Origin: Lineus longissimus
Taxonomy: Eukaryota; Nemertea; Pilidiophora; Heteronemertea; Lineidae
Length of the DNA stretch: 64,000 nucleotides
Direction: 5' to 3'
NCBI RefSeq assembly: GCF_910592395.1
Contig: NC_088325.1
Location: forward strand, 1,238,001-1,302,000
Position 1 is the stretch's first letter, and every line of letters starts with the position of its first letter. The position numbers were made by a program, and so were the translations under genes. Of this stretch, positions 35,350 through 46,460 are shown in pieces. Under the pieces are notes generated by a model that ran no database searches, was not told the origin of the DNA, and saw only the letters and a list, made by a program, of their open reading frames with translations.

Positions 35350-35519
35350 TACAATGGAACCTCCCTTTGCGGACACCTCTCTATTAAGGACAACCTTTCT
35401 ATTAAGGACCCTGTTTTGGTCCCAAATTGATGGTCTGCAATCAATTTGAACTCTCTAATCAGGACACCCCTCTATTAAGGACAGCACTTGTCAGTCTTTA
35501 ATAGAGAGGTTCCACAGTA
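35350..35519 (+). mobile_element. Palindromic family repeat, copy 8, in the long intron
   Basis: It runs from TACAATGGAACCTCCCTTTG to ATAGAGAGGTTCCACAGTA; a short deletion removes part of the segment after CACTTGTCAGTC. It ends about 90 bases from the Ig1 exon. Confidence 0.8.
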
Positions 35520-35609
35520 TTTTCATTAAAATTTGCCAAAAAGATTTTTGATACTCTAAAAGTGTACCAGTTAGTAAGTCTTAATCGGTAAAAAATCGGG
35601 TCGACTTAC

Positions 35610-35915
35610 CAAGAACATTGAGTATGGCAGTACCCGTCAACTTCTTTCCAACCTGACATGTATATGTGCCGGTGTCAGCCTCCGTAGCGCCCGTAACGTG
35701 AAGATTGAATTTCCCGATGACAGAATACTGTGATTCCTGACTCATAGAAGTATTATCAATAAACAAACTGGTGCTGGCGCCCTGAATTGTTCGAGTCCAT
35801 ACTGTCAGCAAGCTCCCTCTATTGGCAACTGTACAGTTGATAGTGACGTTCTGACCTAACAGCACACTCTCGTCAGTCGGCTCATTGATCCACGTCGGTT
35901 CCTGTCCGTTGATAC
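35610..35915 (-). CDS. Ig-superfamily receptor gene, first located exon: Ig domain 1
   Basis: This exon encodes one complete Ig domain of 102 codons. The first cysteine is in the motif VTINCTV and the second in ADTGTYTCQV, with a tryptophan (TVWTR) between them and a closing strand TAILNVL. The acceptor is a good polypyrimidine tract ending TCTTTGCAG at 35916; the donor is GTAAGT at 35604-35609. Both ends are phase 1. The final G joins the TT of the next exon to give valine, so the chain reads NVL-V-APGAPS without a break. Several N-X-S/T sites are present. No signal peptide is encoded here, so at least one exon lies further 5' (higher coordinate); I could not identify it. Domain assignment is firm; family (nephrin/Kirrel-like V- or I-set) is inference. 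Confidence 0.87.
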
Positions 35916-36019
35916 CTGCAAAGACAGAAAACGAAACAATTTTGAATAAATTTTGAAAGAACAGTACGGCTGACTGCCACATAGAGAAGCACCACGGATT
36001 GCGTGAGTCTGCTTGATGT

Positions 36020-36200
36020 GAATCTGGAGCTGGAGACCGGACACCAGCTCATGTGCTTCAGACCTGCTCCCTGATAAAGAGTAGAGAAGAATACTGGCCA
36101 AAGGACGCCACCCTGACCACACATCTCTGGGGCTCAGTGGCTTCCAGTTCATTTGCATCAGACCTGCGACCTGATAAAGAATAGAGAGGAATGCTAGCAA
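36020..36200 (-). repeat. Dispersed copy related to the 26-kb satellite
   Basis: GCCAAAGGACGCCACCCTGA and CTCCCTGATAAAGAGTAGAG are the reverse of the satellite unit and of its 3' flank; a second partial copy follows (CGACCTGATAAAGAATAGAG). It lies just upstream, in gene direction, of the Ig1 exon. Confidence 0.7.
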
Positions 36201-36785
36201 ATTTCTGCCGCTCAAACTAGCGAAATTTCCTGCATCTCAATCTAGCGAATTTCCTGCATCTCAAAATATCTTCTCAAGTATCTCAAACTCGCTTCTCAGA
36301 AGTTTTGATAATGCAACTATCAAACTCCCACCTGTCGAAAGACAAGTTGGAAATGTCACACTGGAGACCGCGGTGGGTATTGGAGCCAGGGATTTCTCAC
36401 GAGTTTGGCGGTTTTTGTTTCCTCTATTAATTATTTTCTTATTTCACGAGGATCTTGTTCGGAATGATTCTAGGGTATGTTGTTTCACTGAGTCGAGGCT
36501 TGGACGCTATGGTACCGGTGACGGCTTGGATGGGAAACTGGTAAATCGAAATGTCTTAGTGTATGGGCACTCAAAGCAAAAGCTAGGGGGAGGGCAGAGC
36601 AGGGCAGGGCAGGGCACCAATTCCCCCTCCCTCCCTCCTCATGGATGTCAGCGAAGAAAAGTGTGTTTGGTGTTTTGCCACATCCCAACCCAACCCCCTC
36701 AACCTAAAGCCCTACCAATTAAAGTAATCATTCCCCGTTGATGAATGTAAGATTCTGCTGAACAGCTATGATTCATACCAAAACG

Positions 36786-37392
36786 GTTCATCCAGAAATG
36801 CAACTCTGGTTTCTCCCCGGAATCAAACCCGGGCCCTATTGCATGGTAGCCAGCAGTGCAACCACTAGGCTATGTGGTTCCTGTTCAATCGTTGGTTCTC
36901 CCGGGAATCAAACCAGGGCCCTATTGCGTGGTAGCCAGCAGTGTTAACCACTAGGCTATGAGGCTCCTGTACAATCCTGGGTTCTCCCCGGGATTGAACC
37001 CGGGCCCTATTGCGTGGTAGCCAGCAGTGCAACCACTAGGCTATGAGGTTCCTGTTCAATCGTGGGTTCTCCCGGGAATCAAACCCGGGCCCTATTGCGT
37101 GGTAGCCAGCAGTGCAACCACTAGGCTATGAGGTTACTGTTCAATCATGGGTTCTCCCCGGGAATCAAACCAGGGCCCTATTGCGTGGTAGCAAGCAGTG
37201 CAACCACGAGGCTATGAGGCTCCTGTACAATCCTGGGTTCTCCCCGGGATTGAACCCGGGCCCCATTGCGTGGTTGCCAGCAGTGTAACCACTAGGCTAT
37301 GAGGCTCCTATACAATCCTGGGTTCTCCCCGGGATTGAACCCAGGCCCTATTGGGTGGTAGCCAGCAGTGTTGACCACTAGGCTATGAGGCA
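36786..37392 (-). repeat. Tandem array of seven tRNA-like SINE heads
   Basis: Seven copies at a period of about 85 bases each read, on the minus strand, GCCTCATAGCCTAGTGG, a B-box region CCCGGGTTCAATCCCGGG and GAGAACCCAGGATTG. The head matches the SINE at 20572. The T-arm-like palindrome is well kept in most copies; the acceptor and anticodon stems are not convincing. The array starts at its low-coordinate end with a piece of SINE body. Tandem copies each keep a potential Pol III internal promoter. Confidence 0.8.
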
Positions 37393-40300
37393 TCGTAGGC
37401 ATCAGTGTTGACAACTAGGCATCTCCTCGGTAGTGAGGACAAGGCCAAGGGTTATCCACATGTCCTAATGTTCCTCCCAGGTGAATTGACTGACCCACCC
37501 CCTTGCTTCATAATCTTGTTTCTTGAACTATTTTACTTCAATATGAGATTTCAAGCCACACCAAAAGGAACAGCAAGACATCCCGCATGGCACTTAGCTC
37601 CCTTCCCTACGTGATATCAAAGATCACATAAAATGTTCATGTCATCACCCCATGCAATTCTAAATCTGCCATTTGTGAAGCGGAAAAACATGCTGCACAA
37701 TACTTTTTCAAAGAATCAAACTCAAAACCTTTTATTGCACTAGTGAGTTTCGCTTTTATGTTTTATAGCTCAAGAACAAAGGGAGTTAAATGTCTTACCC
37801 AATTTATTAGGATTAGGAGCTATAAATTTTATAGCATGAAAGGTTTATGGGGGGAATAGTAGGATATGCGACATAGGGTTTTAAGGAAGTCTTGGATTTC
37901 CATGCCATTTGATTCAAAGGGTACTTTTGTTGATTCATATGAACAGCTTTTAAGAGCAAGACTGGACTTGAGCATGTGCTTGTACAATACATAATAAACA
38001 AGTAAACAATCATTTTACAGCGTGAGTCAAAAGAAAAGTTGCTGCATGAGGAGGCGCGGTGTCGTTTTTTGACTCCCTCTGTATATGAACTTCTTCAATG
38101 TCATTCAGCGTTTGCTCTGCACTTGGAGGTGGTTTTCTCCAGGGAGTATTCCTCCTCCAAGGCGGGATGAGTATTTTTGCGTGCCACTACGGTTAGACGC
38201 CAGTTGGGTGCATTGGTCAAGAGCCTCCGACTTCCGCTAGGAGTATGAACAAAATTATGCTCACAAAAATAAACGATTCTGGAGTAGACCTGGCTGACAT
38301 TTTCAGCCAAATTCAATTTCTCAAACTCTTCCCTCTTGAGAAACACACATAACTCCGACAGTGAAGTCACTTCTTTCCAGACACGACATGTAAATTTCCT
38401 CTTCAAACAGCACCCCTGTCGCCCCAAATGACACATCGCCGATTACCTCGATACTTTTATCGACGAAAGTGACGAAGGTTCAGACGTGGTGGCAAATTTA
38501 ATAAGTTGATTTGATGATTTGAATTCCCGGGGGCATTTCTTCGAAGTACCCCGAGACTTTGAACGATTGCCCTAATGACTAAATTCAATTTGCTTGATGA
38601 AGTTTAGACAACCCTCATATGAAGAGTCTCAGCATCTTTTGAATACTAATAATGGTCGACCGGTCGACGGCAAAATTCTCTAAGAGAAAATTTGCATAAC
38701 AGCATCCTTTGGGTCCAGGCAAAGACGACTTGCAAACTAGTGATCTTTGTGTCAAGGCGAGGAAAACGTGATTGCTTCGCAAATGAGTGTTTTTTGTTTC
38801 TGTGACCTGTTACCTTTATCACCACGATGAGCGATAAAGAAATTGCCTGTCTGTGGCTAAAACTGGTCACCTGATTTGGTTGAATAGTAGGTCACAGTTC
38901 CTTGTCGCATACCACTGCAAATGAGATTTTTGTCACATCTGACCATGGTTGCAGGGCCAGGTCGTTCAAAGCTTGGTGGTTTGGCGGCTGCTAAATCACC
39001 ATTTTCTTAGTGTGCTACCAGTTAGCTGCCGCAAAGCCACAGTCGAGTTAGCAGAACCCCAAGGGCTCCATCATGAGGTTCCACCAAGTTTAAGCAGCAC
39101 CCCAAGGATTCTGCTAGGTTTAGTATCTTAACATTTCCTAAACTAACCAAGATTTGAACAACCTGGCCCAGGTCCCTGTGCCACTCCCGATGTTACTTGG
39201 GACAATCACAAATTCAAATTCTAGCCAGTATTTCGAACACATTTTCCATAAGATCTCTTTCCAAATCATTAGGTATTTTGTCCCCAAGTCACCTGCTCAA
39301 TGTACAGTGGTGGCCATTTACAAGCTGTTTAAAGTACCAAACACAATCAAATTTTCCCAAAGAACTATCCCGCCATTTTGATTCTAATCTTGTTAGAAAT
39401 CCTTCCTATCAACACCTTAAGCCGGCAATTCACTTTTATTACAGCCGGACTAAGTCTCCATTACAGTTTAATTGAGCATTGTGGACCATTTAAAGGGTGG
39501 GGTAATATTTCATTTTGGGGAGGTGTTGTCAGGCTTAGGGACCTAAGTTTGTCACAGGTTCCCCTCATCCTAAAATGCCACACCAAGGAGAGATTTTTAT
39601 TTGCCACTATATAGTCTCATAAACGTGAATATAAAGTTTTCATGATTGGACCAATGTAGAAAGGCAATGAGAGGGGCAATAATTGATACTTGCCACTGGC
39701 CTTATAAACATCGAATATAGAGTTTCTAGGACAATGACACAACAATTAGTCGCACATCCTGGAAGCCTAAAAAGGTGCTTTGTCCTTTTCCCACCTCTAA
39801 TTACATCGGTGAATGAAACCTCCATAGAGAATAGCCCCAAACGGGCCAATTTTCCATCCTTTTATCCTCGGCACCATTTTCTCAATTTTTCACAAAATCA
39901 CCCTTTGTTCTTGGGTAATCATTTTTGGTGACCTCTGCTTCTGAAAGAGATATTCGCTAATTGGTTCATTAGTTGTCTAGGAGAGACCAATTTGTTGTGT
40001 TGATGAGGCTGGGATGCATTTTTGGCATCGTTAGGATGTTTGTCTGTTTTATACGCATAATGCCTTTAGTTTCATCTGCCGCATTCATTTGACAGTGTTT
40101 CACATGTATATTACGTTTGCCATTTGTCTCATGTTTGTTGACATTCGTCAAGGTTACCTAACTTTGCCCCCCCCCCCCTGCATGCCCTTAGAGAACAAAA
40201 CATCAAAAACTTCAAATTTGAAGTTATAAGTTTTGGATATTAGGCACATGGTTCTTCAGTGTTATTCAAATGTTCAAAACAGATAGGTCATGGGTCGACA

Positions 40301-42126
40301 ACACAAAGCTGTCCAATGGGAATGATGTCATGCTCTGGCATGGCCTTTGTTTAGGCTTGGTAGTACTTCATCAACTGCTCTTAGATTTGCGAAAGTAAAG
40401 TTTTGGGGGAGTATGATGTCATGAAAGTCTAATATTGTGACATCACTTTTGGCCAAGAATGTGATGGCATAAAGTTTCCTATGAAATAACAGATTCCCAC
40501 TAAAAAAAATAAAAATATTTCACCCGAAAACTCTTGAGAGGGGAATTCACATTTATCAGTCATCCCCTAATCCTCTCAGGAATCCAGACATGATCAGGTT
40601 ATAACTCTTGACCAGGCCATGTAAACCACTCGACCGAACAAGTCACTTTCCCCTTCAAAATCTCAATATTACCATGTAAATCTCTTATCAACAACGCTGA
40701 GAAGTTGTCATGGAACATTTGGGCTTTCTCACCCATTGTACAGCTATCGGCAAAAGAAACCATCGCACTCTAACTTGGCAAAATATCTATTTGGATTCAG
40801 TGCTTGATGTAGTGTCGAGGCACAGGGGTTACAGGTCAAGTGAAAGTGAAACAGATGTTGTATTTCATGGTCAACTAGGATCGCGAAATTTGCTAATTTG
40901 AGCAACACTCTCAAATCTCGCAAGGCAATGATATCGCGACCATAATGAGCTACTCGACGGACACGGCCGAGCGATTAGAGCCTCTCTCGAGGCATGGACA
41001 ACGCTCCCACGGGATTATGGGTAGGCCGACGACCCGATATTCCATTTTATTCATTCTTTTGACGAGATTTTGCCGCAGGTTTTACGACTTATCACATTCT
41101 ATTTGCAAACATTCTCATTTTCTTCAAGAGATCCCTTTTCGTTCATTTGCTCATATCTTAAATATTGAGTTGCGGGTCAAAAAGAAAACCCATTTGTGTA
41201 CATCTGGCTGCGTAAATGTACAGCAGCTCAAGGCAAACTGTCATCTTAACCGACAGTTTCACAGTTATGGTATTTTTATTAGTTTTACGATATCTTCTTC
41301 CTCCTCTTAGGTTCGTGGTTTTATAATGTAAGCAGCACTTGGTGCACTAAGATCAGCTTAGTGGGGTTTGTTCGATCAGGTACACATTGCTGCTCGAAGC
41401 AGTTTTGGATGTATAAGGAGATGAATGCTGCCTCTCATGAACTGCTTGCAAATAACAGAGCAATATAGGGTTACATGTTGCTCAAGGACCCAAAGACAAA
41501 GCGGCGGCAATGTTTCATTAAGGCAGAGCAACTGAAGTAAAGTAACTTGCCCAAGGTCAAAAGCAATCTACCTAAATCGCCAAAGTTTCATTAGAAAGTT
41601 GGTGAGAGTGGTCTGCCATTATGAATGAGGTAGCATGACTCAAGGGCGGGATTTCAATCAGACTAATTCCATTTGCACGATTTTTCCACAAAAGAAAATG
41701 TGCAAGTTTTAGAAATAAATCTCATTTCGATTCAATAGGTGTTTTTGTAAGATAGGAGTTGAATAAGAAAAGGTAGGGCTGCTGGGTGCATTCTAGGCTC
41801 ACATGGCTAGAACAAAACACACATTACACTAATAATGTACAGCAAATATTAGTCTACAGAACATGACACTGTTTGTTACTACTTATATGAACGGTTCATG
41901 TCTTATTCAGACGGAACCGGTTTTTCTGGCGAATATTTGGGTAAGTAATATTGTGACAAATCCTTTGGCCAATAGAGCATATCTCAGGGCTTATGAAAGA
42001 AGATTTACTCATCCAAGGGAATTTCCTTTTTGAAATTGAAAATGTGATCATGCCATGTTTTAATAACTGATTAATATAAATTTGTTACATGTTGAACTGG
42101 TGTACATAGTTCCGTGGGGCACTTAT
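37393..42126. other. Region without a supported gene
   Basis: It holds one dispersed repeat at 38.1 kb and short open frames only. A phrase at 39680-39730 (TACTTGCCACTGGCCTTATA) is similar to 58990-59025 (TACCTGCCACTGACCTTACA), so another low-copy repeat is likely. The first exon of the Ig gene may lie here but was not recognised. Confidence 0.5.
38104..38214 (-). repeat. Dispersed repeat, second copy, inside a 111-codon open frame
   Basis: The minus strand has ACCCAACTGGCGTCTAACCG, GTAGTGGCACGCAAAAATAC and GGAGGAGGAATACTCCCTGG. It forms the 3' third of an open frame at 38101-38436, which argues that the frame is repeat-derived. Confidence 0.65.
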
Positions 42127-42612
42127 AAAACAAGAAATAACAAGAAAGATGAAATGAAACAGAAATGAAACAGAAATGAAAAAGATATCGGTGCAGTCTA
42201 TTCTTCTTTTACTTGCATGACAAACTTGAGATTGACCATAGGCACCAACATTTTTGGCTGGAACTTGAAACCCTAAAACGCTTAGAACTCTTTCAAAATA
42301 AAGTGAATGCCAATTTCAAGGGTGGGAGTTCGTCTAACTTTGTTTTCCAGTGAACACCCTCCCAGGTTTCATATTGGCATTCACTTCATTTCGAAGGAGT
42401 TCTCATTGCTTTAGTATGTCAAGTTCTAACCAAAATGGTGTTCCCTATGGTCAGTCCTTAAACCTGAAATCGATATCCCGCATGAGTTCCATTTCTCATT
42501 CAAACCATCCTGCAGACCAGAATCTGCCACAGGACGTAATTTTAATCATTGCACCTCATTTCTATTTCATTTCTGTTTCATTTCTACATTTCGTTTTTGT
42601 TTTGTTTGACAG
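42127..42612. mobile_element. Large foldback element, arms of about 200-250 bases
   Basis: The left half (GAAATGAAACAGAAATGAAA ... ATTGACCATAGG ... AAGTGAATGCCAAT) is repeated in inverse order on the right (ATTGGCATTCACTT ... CCTATGGTCAGT ... TTTCATTTCTGTTTCATTTC). The centre is near 42345. Identity between arms is imperfect, so the palindrome is old. An open frame over the right half is a by-product and not taken as a gene. Confidence 0.65.
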
Positions 42613-43928
42613 ACACCAAGTTCAATTCTATAATCTAAAATGGTATTTCAAAGATTGAAAAAAATGAAGAAAAAATTTCAAGGGATGGAGATTAAAGACA
42701 CGTAATGGGTTTCCATCGTAGTTTAAATACATCCATATTTCAAAAGATGAAATGGAAACATCTGACTCAAATAACAAAAATTAGAAAATCAAATGTATTA
42801 CAGATGACATTTTAATACTTTGATGGAAAATTCTGTCAAACAAGGCCATTTCTATCATTTTTTTTTAAAGTGTGAGCTTAAAACTTCTGTGGAACTGCCT
42901 TTTGGTAAAAACTTCATCTCAGATAGGTACTGAGGAACAGTTGTTGAAATGTCACGTTGAAAGTTGAAATGTTGAGTTGAAAGTACATGTAGTCAGTAAA
43001 GACCCGAAGGTAAAGTTACCTCCCCAAGGTTACAATGACTTTTCATTCCTGGTACCCAAACACATTTGACCTGAGACACCTGGTTTCACCTGACATCATC
43101 ATCATTCGCCATGATGGAGGGACAGACAAAAGAGAGCAAGCCCAATTGACCATGACATCATTTGATTCAGTTAAGTCAGGCACAACAAATCATTGTTCTA
43201 CCCTCTAACATTGTCGACCGTGAAAACACTCTGTAGACCATGCCACCTGCTCCTCATTGTAGCCTGGTGAGACCCTACATCCTCCCTGCACAGACCCTAT
43301 TAGACCCCTCATGGGAACCACCCCAACTGTGCCCAAACATATGCACAACTGTTGAATTTTTAAACCCTTCTTTAATGACCCTTTACAAAGAAGGGAATTA
43401 GCTGCCAATACAATCGATCTAATTTAGAGTACCACAATAGCCTTGCTGAGAAAATTGTAGGGGACATGGGGCTACAGGAAAGGACCTTTTAGCTACCATT
43501 TAGTTTGAGATAAGCTCCCTAATCTTAAAAGCCAGTAAAGCTTAGTGAGGATTTGAAATGGTCTGGGAGTAACATGCCATTTTGTCCATTGTTTTGTCCT
43601 CCCATGCATTGCATTGCACAGTGGCAAAGGAAGTTTCAAAACACACCTGTTGTGCTAAGATGTCATCATGCCATAACCCTCACAGTGTTCTCCACCAAGC
43701 CATTTGTCTCTTCAAGTTCCTTGAGAGAGTCAAAGACCTTGTTGAGAGTCAACTGTAAAGAATTGAGTGTCGGTCATAAAAGTTAGTCAAACGCAATAAA
43801 ATCCAGCAAATTAAGACTTCAGAACAGACAGAATAGACACCGACTGTAACCTGATCTCGACTGCATTACCATAACATAACCAACAGGAAACCAGGAGAAA
43901 AAGCACTGACACCATTTTTTCCCAAGTG

Positions 43929-44063
43929 GACAGCAAGACATCTACCCTACTATTTCCTTCTGTAATGTCTCATAACAAAGAAAAAAGAGCAACACCTTTT
44001 TGTCCAGAGAACACAGCAGGACAAATACCCTACAATTTCCTTCTGTAATGTCTCATAACAAAG
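43929..44063. repeat. Direct duplication, period about 82 bases
   Basis: TTTCCTTCTGTAATGTCTCA plus TAACAAAG occurs twice, each preceded by a similar ACAGCA(A/G)GACA and ACCCTAC stretch. Confidence 0.7.
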
Positions 44064-44849
44064 CAAGATGCAATCGGAGACAGCGATTCTCATCTAGGTG
44101 CTACGGACATCTTGCCACACCAGCTTCGTATTACTCCCCACTTTCATCTGGTTGCCTTATTATCTCCTTCCTATCACCTGAAGGCTGTTTGAGTAAAGTC
44201 AAGGGGCAGGTGGTAGGTCCATTAAACTACCACGTAGCATTGGCAATGGCCTTGAAACATCTGCTTTTTAGAGTTCTTGTTGAAGAAGTTTGCTGCATGA
44301 AGTCATTTTCCATCTGTTCTATTGAAGGAGTGGCAGTGTCAGACATTGCGAATACGTTTCGTTGCAACTGAAGAAGTAGAATGCTGCAAAGCCAGAAAAA
44401 GACTAGGTTTGAAGATACCCGGTGCTTTGCACCTTTCAAATAAGGACCTGGCCAGGGAATGTGAATTCAACTTGGAAGTGAGTTAGATATGCCTCACACA
44501 GTCACAGTCGAGTCTCAGAATTCCTTCACACTATTCAGGATCATTTGAGAAGATAAGACAAGGATCAAGACTGGTTCATCAACTTGAATTAGCAAAGCAG
44601 CAAGCTTGGGAGCACAAAATCAAGAAGGCCATTCACTTTGACCTGGATGGCGGTAGACTCCATATCGTCACCAGATCTCAAATTCACCGCTGTGGGCATC
44701 GAGGAACAAAGCACAGCTACCAGAATCAGTGGACCTCCAATGATTTCATTACACTTGTTTTATTGCTGCTGAGTTCAAATTGTCAACAAATGAACACTAC
44801 TGCCGGCATGTAATCAAAGTTGACATGAACTACCTTAAGAAGAAAAGTC

Positions 44850-46460
44850 AGCGGTAGCGATTCATTCCAAGCAGGATGACCATTCCCGATAAAAGCATTC
44901 CAGGCTTTTTCTGTAGGGTCATCTGAAGTCAGGGATTGCCAATCAGGTAAACTCTTTCAAATCACACACAAGAGTCACCAAAGCCTTGGGCAGCGTTGCC
45001 AATGAGATGACCTCAGCTGGTTGCTTCCCTTGCCTGCACAGAAGTCATTTGGCAAATGATTGAAAGTCAGCTCGGAGATTGGACACCATCATCAAGGAAG
45101 TCAAAAACAGCAATGAATTCCCACCCCTGATCCAAAACATCCCAGCTTGTGTGATGTCGCCTTATGTCAAGAAAAGCCAAGCGAATTCTTCCACTTGACA
45201 AATGAAAGTCATCAGAGACCAGGGTAGCATTGCCAATGAGATGATCGCAGCTGGGTACTTTCCTAGCCTGCACGGACATCATTTGGGGGAAAATCCCATG
45301 TCAAGTCAAGGAGAGCCAGCCCTGATCTAAAGCATTTTTTGTGGGGTCATGTCATGTCAGGGATTGCAAATCAGATCGCTTTCTGCTGTTGAAACACAGG
45401 TGCCGCCGGAGACCTCTGCCACGTACAGTATTGCCAATCAGTAAACTCTCTGCTGGGTGCTTCCCCTTCTTGCAGCAAGGTTATCCAACAAAGATTGCAT
45501 GTCAAGTCAGAGACTGGACACTAATGGCAAAGAAGTGGGAGGCAGTTTATGCATGTCACATGATGGCCAAACCCTGACCCAAAACATTCCTTGCTAATTT
45601 GCTTCTGTCAAGATGGATAAGATCAATGGTTCTAATCAACTTTTTACCAAATCCTGCATGTTCTGCATTCCAAAAGCTGGGTGACAGCCATCCGACATCA
45701 AAGTTAGAGGTTCTATTTGGCCGGAGTGACTCACCAATAGATCCCGAAGCCAAGGCTCAAACCATAAGATTCATGCTGCTTTGCTTGAAATCTTGATCCC
45801 TTGATCGCACCAAGCGCGCAGAGCAATTTCCTTAATGTCCTAAACTGGTTGATGTATTTCAAATTCATGGGAGTTTTTCAAACACCACCTCATCAAACAC
45901 TCTAGCGGATAGATTGGATCCTTGTGGTGCATTCTGATTTCTCGGGGCTCATTTGGTGTTTACATCTTTCTTGAAACAGTGTCCACTGGACCGGACAAGC
46001 AATTTTTCACTAAATTGCCTTCCTGCACGCCAGTGAAGCACGTGACTGTTGCAACCTCCCTGTGTGCGATCTTATGACTACTGGGAGGAGCTTGGGTCCT
46101 TAAGGTTACTCATTATGTTCATCTTGCAGTCAGTTTGGGGTGGCCATCATGTCTTTCTTCTGGCCAGAGTACACTGATCGACTAGACATGCAATCCTTCC
46201 CTAAATGGCCTTCATGTTGGCAAGAAGCAGGTGGGACTTCCTAGGGTATGATTTTACGCATGCTGAGAGGAACTAAGGTGTCATGTTCATCTCATAGTCC
46301 GCATTGTCAGGTTAAGGATTTTGGAGGTTGTGTTCATCTATCCATTACTTGAAGCTGTTGTCCATTCTAAAATCTGCAGGCAACGTTTCCCCAAATGACC
46401 TTTCTGGAAGCAGGGTTAACACAGAGCATTGAGATTCGTCTCATGAATACTAAATTGAGC
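44850..46460. repeat. Degenerate tandem region, units of about 200-260 bp
   Basis: Phrases recur in order: TTGCCAATGAGATGA (about 44998 and 45230) with TTGCCAATCAG variants, GGGTCATCTGAAGTCAGG / GGGTCATGTCATGTCAGG, and TGATCCAAAACAT / TGATCTAAAGCAT / TGACCCAAAACAT (about 45126, 45320, 45577). From 45.9 kb another set recurs (GCCTTCATGTTGGCAAGAAG, GCCTTCCTGCACGCCAGTGA, GACCTTTCTGGAAGCAGG). No coherent ORF was found. Confidence 0.55.

Larger units (their letters stand above)
22495..35609. other. Long intron of the Ig gene
   Basis: This is the DNA between the Ig2 and Ig1 exons. It contains a 49-bp duplication, a dispersed repeat at 23.9 kb, a hydrophobic candidate exon at 25.3 kb, the 70-bp satellite, a short duplication at 27.3 kb, the candidate plus-strand exon at 27.9 kb, a foldback cluster at 29.5 kb, two SINEs, a LINE 3' end, a MITE and one palindromic repeat. 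No other Ig-like exon with a cysteine pair was seen, and the junction Ig1-Ig2 reads well without one. Confidence 0.6.

Noticed and set aside
36373-36741. A 122-codon plus-strand frame with FLFPLLIIFLF near its start
   Set aside because: The second half is low-complexity and no domain is visible; there is no splice or conservation support.
36786-37392. Seven functional tRNA genes
   Set aside because: The acceptor and anticodon stems do not pair convincingly, and the same head belongs to a full SINE at 20.6 kb.
44227-44439. A minus-strand frame beginning with a signal-peptide-like stretch (LVFFWLCSILLLQLQ)
   Set aside because: There is no ATG before the hydrophobic part, and the stretch coincides with a polypyrimidine tract ending TTTGCAG, which explains the Leu/Phe content.
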